Origin: Vampirovibrio chlorellavorus
Lineage (GTDB): Bacteria > Cyanobacteriota > Vampirovibrionia > Vampirovibrionales > Vampirovibrionaceae
Direction: 5' to 3'
Assembly (NCBI GenBank): GCA_003149345.1
Contig: QFWI01000008.1
Span: 558,001-622,000 of the forward strand
DNA length: 64,000 bases
In this document: positions 62,301-64,000 of the stretch, piece by piece
How the letters are laid out: every line of letters starts with the position of its first letter
Numbering within the stretch: position 1 is the first letter of the stretch
The notes under the pieces: generated by a model
Told to the model about the DNA's origin: nothing
Databases searched by the model: none
The model's input: the letters and a program-made list of their open reading frames with translations, nothing else
Position numbers and translations under genes: made by a program

Positions 62301-63490
62301 TGCAACCAGTGGCGATTGATCCGCAGGATGTGGCCCTGTTACAGTACACCGGCGGCACCACCGGCACCCCCAAAGGGGCCATGCTGACCCACGCCAATCT
62401 GGTGGCCAACATCTGCCAGATTGAAGAGTACTTTGGCTTCTCCGCCAACAAACCACAATGCGAAGCGTTGCTGAGGCCCGGTCAGGAACGGGTGCTGGCC
62501 ACCATCCCCTACTTCCATATTTTCGGCCTGACCGTAGCCATGCTTTCCAGCCTGAAGATGGGCGCGGAACTGATTATCCTGCCCGATCCCCGCAACATTA
62601 CGGAAACCCTGAAGACTATTCACGAAAAAAAACCCACCCTGTTTCCGGCGGTTCCCCGGCTGCTTCAGGCCATCTGCGAGCATCCCAAGTTGCGCCAATT
62701 CGACCTCAGCAGCCTGCAAACAGTCATCTCCGGGGGGGCGGCCATTCCGCTCTCCGTGCATCAGGCCTTTGAGCAGATCACCGGCAAGCCGGGGCTCATC
62801 AAGCAAGGCTACGGGCTGACGGAAACGTCCCCGGTGGCGGCGGCCAATCCGCCCTTTGGCACCAACAAACCGGAATCCATAGGCTTGCCCCTACCGCTCA
62901 CCCGCATTCAAATCGTGGATCCGCAGGACGGTGATCGGGTGCTGGCCATGGGCGAAGTGGGGGAAATCTGCATCAGCGGCCCGCAGGTGATGAAAGGCTA
63001 CTACCAGCGCCCGGAGGAAACTGATCACATCCTGAGAAACGGCTGGTTTCACACCGGGGATCTGGGGTATCTGGATGCGGATCATTACCTGCACATCGTG
63101 GATCGCAAGAAACGACTGATACTGATCAATGGCTTCAACGTCTACCCCACCCAACTGGAGCAGGCCATTGCCAAGCATCCGGCAGTGGCCGAGTCTATGG
63201 TCATCAGTGTGCCCGATCCCCGATCCGGCGAGGCGGCCAAGGCCTTCGTCCGTCTCAAGTCGGGACAAAGCCTGAACGCCCAGCAGCTTCGCGATTTTCT
63301 CAGCGAACATCTCAGTCGCATCGAACTGCCCAAGCACGTGGCGTTTATCCACTATGAACTGCCCAAGACTGCTGTGGGCAAGCCCGACTGGCGGGCCTTG
63401 CAGGAGCGGGAAAAGCTGGCTGAATTGCCACACGGCGAGCAGCCCGTAACCGATATTACGGAAGGACTGGATATGGAGCAGGCATCATGA
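59369..63490 (+). CDS. FadE-FadD fusion: acyl-CoA dehydrogenase joined to long-chain acyl-CoA synthetase
   Basis: 1373 residues from the ATG at 59369, chosen because GGGAAG lies seven bases upstream; the ATG at 59348 has no ribosome site. Residues 1-760 follow the large FadE form: FALTEPDAGSDASS (about 194), TVEGANILTRNMIIFGQGSV (about 448) and the extra C-terminal DUF1974-type region. Residues 769-1373 are a complete FadD-like adenylate-forming enzyme: YTGGTTGTPKG P-loop (about 991), GYGLTETSP (about 1147), GDLGYLD and DRKKRLILINGFNVYP (about 1230-1250) and the catalytic Lys in PKTAVGKPD. The sizes equal separate E. coli FadE plus FadD. One chain would thus activate a fatty acid and introduce the first double bond. 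Confidence 0.9.
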   Translation: MPSNLSPIHAFYKLLVYTVMAPLRDQAFQGTRKAKISDTEKEALASGSVGFEREILSGHPDWRKLLDLPKPHLNEIEQAFLEGPVEQLCALLDDWKIRTELKDLPPDAWAFLKEKGFFGMIIPKEYGGLGFSARAHSEVVLKLASRSTTACVTTMVPNSLGPAELLIRYGTDAQKNYYLPRLAKGEEIPSFALTEPDAGSDASSMTAHGVVTERDGQLGIVLNWDKRYITLSPIATLLGVAFKLRDPDCLLGQKKELGITLALIPTSAPGVEIGRRHNPLGIPFMNGPTHGKDVWITLDQIIGGREYAGQGWRMLMECLSVGRCISLPALSVGSAKLVSRLTGAYSRVRKQFKVSINQFEGVEELLARMAGTTYLMEACRLATLQMLDRGEHPTILSAILKYHMTEYGRKIVNDGMDVLGGKAICEGPDNLIAPLYHGIPIGITVEGANILTRNMIIFGQGSVRSHPYLLKEIEAARLENESEARAQFSDLMAQHVRHSVENTFRSLILGLTNGHGSGMPNADATEAYYFRHINRLSAAYATLADNILMLLGDSVKRKERISALLGDAMSYLFMASAVLRHYQAHGRLQDERPLVHWACQTLLHQAEEAMDRLLQNFPNPMLGALLRPVIFPLGRRIQLPSHRQDRKLAQLLVTPGVLRDRLTQGIYLPTSEQEPLAQLEQCMVMAVQADVLEATIRQAKKEGRLSAQTPETLLEEAAAQKIISAQERALLKQVEVLRKQVLAVDDFDLHFNLLEKKTAFVGGSQLKTVYPLGTRWDLELPNQNLVELFEAAVARYRHLPCMDSMGKKYDYGEMGSLVNRAAAGLQGLGIQKGDRIGLYMPNTPYYPIMFFAALKVGAVVVNVCPMHTLSELREQITDSGTQTLITLDLKDSFSKTAQLLDEGLLSRMIVCKMEAVLPFFKSHAYRLFRSSHIARPEAWEKNSKGDSKGNKDGMTGVSAAGGGLRLGFRDLIHSKHTLQPVAIDPQDVALLQYTGGTTGTPKGAMLTHANLVANICQIEEYFGFSANKPQCEALLRPGQERVLATIPYFHIFGLTVAMLSSLKMGAELIILPDPRNITETLKTIHEKKPTLFPAVPRLLQAICEHPKLRQFDLSSLQTVISGGAAIPLSVHQAFEQITGKPGLIKQGYGLTETSPVAAANPPFGTNKPESIGLPLPLTRIQIVDPQDGDRVLAMGEVGEICISGPQVMKGYYQRPEETDHILRNGWFHTGDLGYLDADHYLHIVDRKKRLILINGFNVYPTQLEQAIAKHPAVAESMVISVPDPRSGEAAKAFVRLKSGQSLNAQQLRDFLSEHLSRIELPKHVAFIHYELPKTAVGKPDWRALQEREKLAELPHGEQPVTDITEGLDMEQAS

Positions 63491-64000
63491 AGCAGGCGGT
63501 CATCGTCGATTACTTGCGCACCCCCTTTGCCAAGGCCGTGGAACCCACCTCCGGCAGCACCAAACAGGGGAAATTCGCTAACCTGCTGCCGGATGACATG
63601 GTGGCCGCCCTCATTGGGAAAAGCCTCAAACGCACCGGCATCCATCCCGACCACGTGGAAGCCCTGCTGCTGGGCTGCGTGCATCAGGAGGCCGAGCAAG
63701 GACTGAATCTGGCCCGCATGATCGTGTTGAACCCGGATTCCGGGCTGCCGCACAGTGTGGGTGGGGTCAGCGTGGATCGCTTTTGTGGCTCCTCCATGCA
63801 CATTATCGCCGATGCCAAAAACGCCATTTTAGCCGGAGAGGCGGATGTGATGCTGTGCGCCGGGGTGCAGTCCATCAGCCGTATTCCCATGGCCGGTTGG
63901 AACCCCATGCTCAACCCCAAAGTGTATGGGGGCAACGCCAAAGGGTTTATGAACATGGGCATCACCGCCGAGAACTTGGCCAGCCGCTTCCAGATTGATC
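63487..64000 (+). CDS. Acetyl-CoA acyltransferase (thiolase), N-terminal part
   Basis: The ATG at 63487 overlaps the stop of the fusion gene (ATGA), and the frame stays open to the right edge (171 codons seen). The N-terminal thiolase domain is clear: VIVDYLRTPFAKA and the acyl-enzyme nucleophile in DRFCGSSMH (Cys100), then CAGVQSIS. It should carry out the last, thiolytic step of beta-oxidation, like FadA. The partner FadB-type hydratase/dehydrogenase is expected just beyond the window. Confidence 0.9.
   Translation, partial: MKQAVIVDYLRTPFAKAVEPTSGSTKQGKFANLLPDDMVAALIGKSLKRTGIHPDHVEALLLGCVHQEAEQGLNLARMIVLNPDSGLPHSVGGVSVDRFCGSSMHIIADAKNAILAGEADVMLCAGVQSISRIPMAGWNPMLNPKVYGGNAKGFMNMGITAENLASRFQID

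Overview
The window is about 54% GC by eye and gene dense. It carries one tRNA and no insertion sequence, prophage, integrase or CRISPR array that I can see. The gene content is that of a diderm-like bacterium: a Wza/Wzz/Wzy/Wzx exopolysaccharide locus, lipoproteins with lipoboxes, a periplasmic LTXXQ (Spy-type) protein and an AMIN-domain wall hydrolase. A GFTLAE-type prepilin leader, many TPR proteins and lineage-specific proteins without known domains would fit a non-photosynthetic cyanobacterial relative (Vampirovibrionia/Melainabacteria, for example a Vampirovibrio-like organism). That placement rests on remembered resemblance, not on a search, and is of low to moderate confidence.

Layout. 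1-1169: C-terminal part of a membrane glycosyltransferase. 1342-4751: three tandem paralogous genes of an unrecognised family, one with a clear promoter. 4755-7943 (minus): an anchored TPR protein and a GMP synthase of the long, human-like type. 8110-22064: the exopolysaccharide locus, split into a minus-strand pair (deacetylase and a GT4-GT2 fusion) and a plus-strand run (export porin, chain-length protein, polymerase/ligase, flippase, GT2, two GNAT/FemAB-like acyltransferases). From the polymerase onward every junction overlaps by 1-4 bases. 22267-28358: Spy-like protein, MFS exporter, PrxQ peroxiredoxin, initiator tRNA, RmuC and a diguanylate cyclase. 28536-36675: nitroreductase, subtilase, radical SAM enzyme, TsaD, and an overlapping chain of TPR protein, small secreted protein, aroK and aroB. 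36730-43577: lipoprotein, recR, ybaB, TPR proteins, an orphan peptide-binding lipoprotein, a 58-residue membrane protein and a DUF4149 protein. 43975-53622: secreted beta-helix protein, prepilin, an HTH-metallo-beta-lactamase fusion, a hydroxyisobutyrate-dehydrogenase-like enzyme, Tex, a DUF429 protein and small unknowns. 53863-58923: aldo/keto reductase with a terminator-bearing leader, an AMIN-CHAP hydrolase, a class V aminotransferase and a catalytically degenerate SDR. 59369-64000: a FadE-FadD fusion coupled to a thiolase, that is, a beta-oxidation operon.

The most unusual items are the FadE-FadD fusion; a two-copy structured intergenic element (29135-29281 and 52160-52293) whose core is conserved while its flanking arms are unrelated in sequence yet self-complementary in each copy; the terminator-hairpin pair on the minus strand at 54974-55034, which is either an attenuator or a small RNA; the human-type GMP synthase; and the tandem unknown family at the left end.
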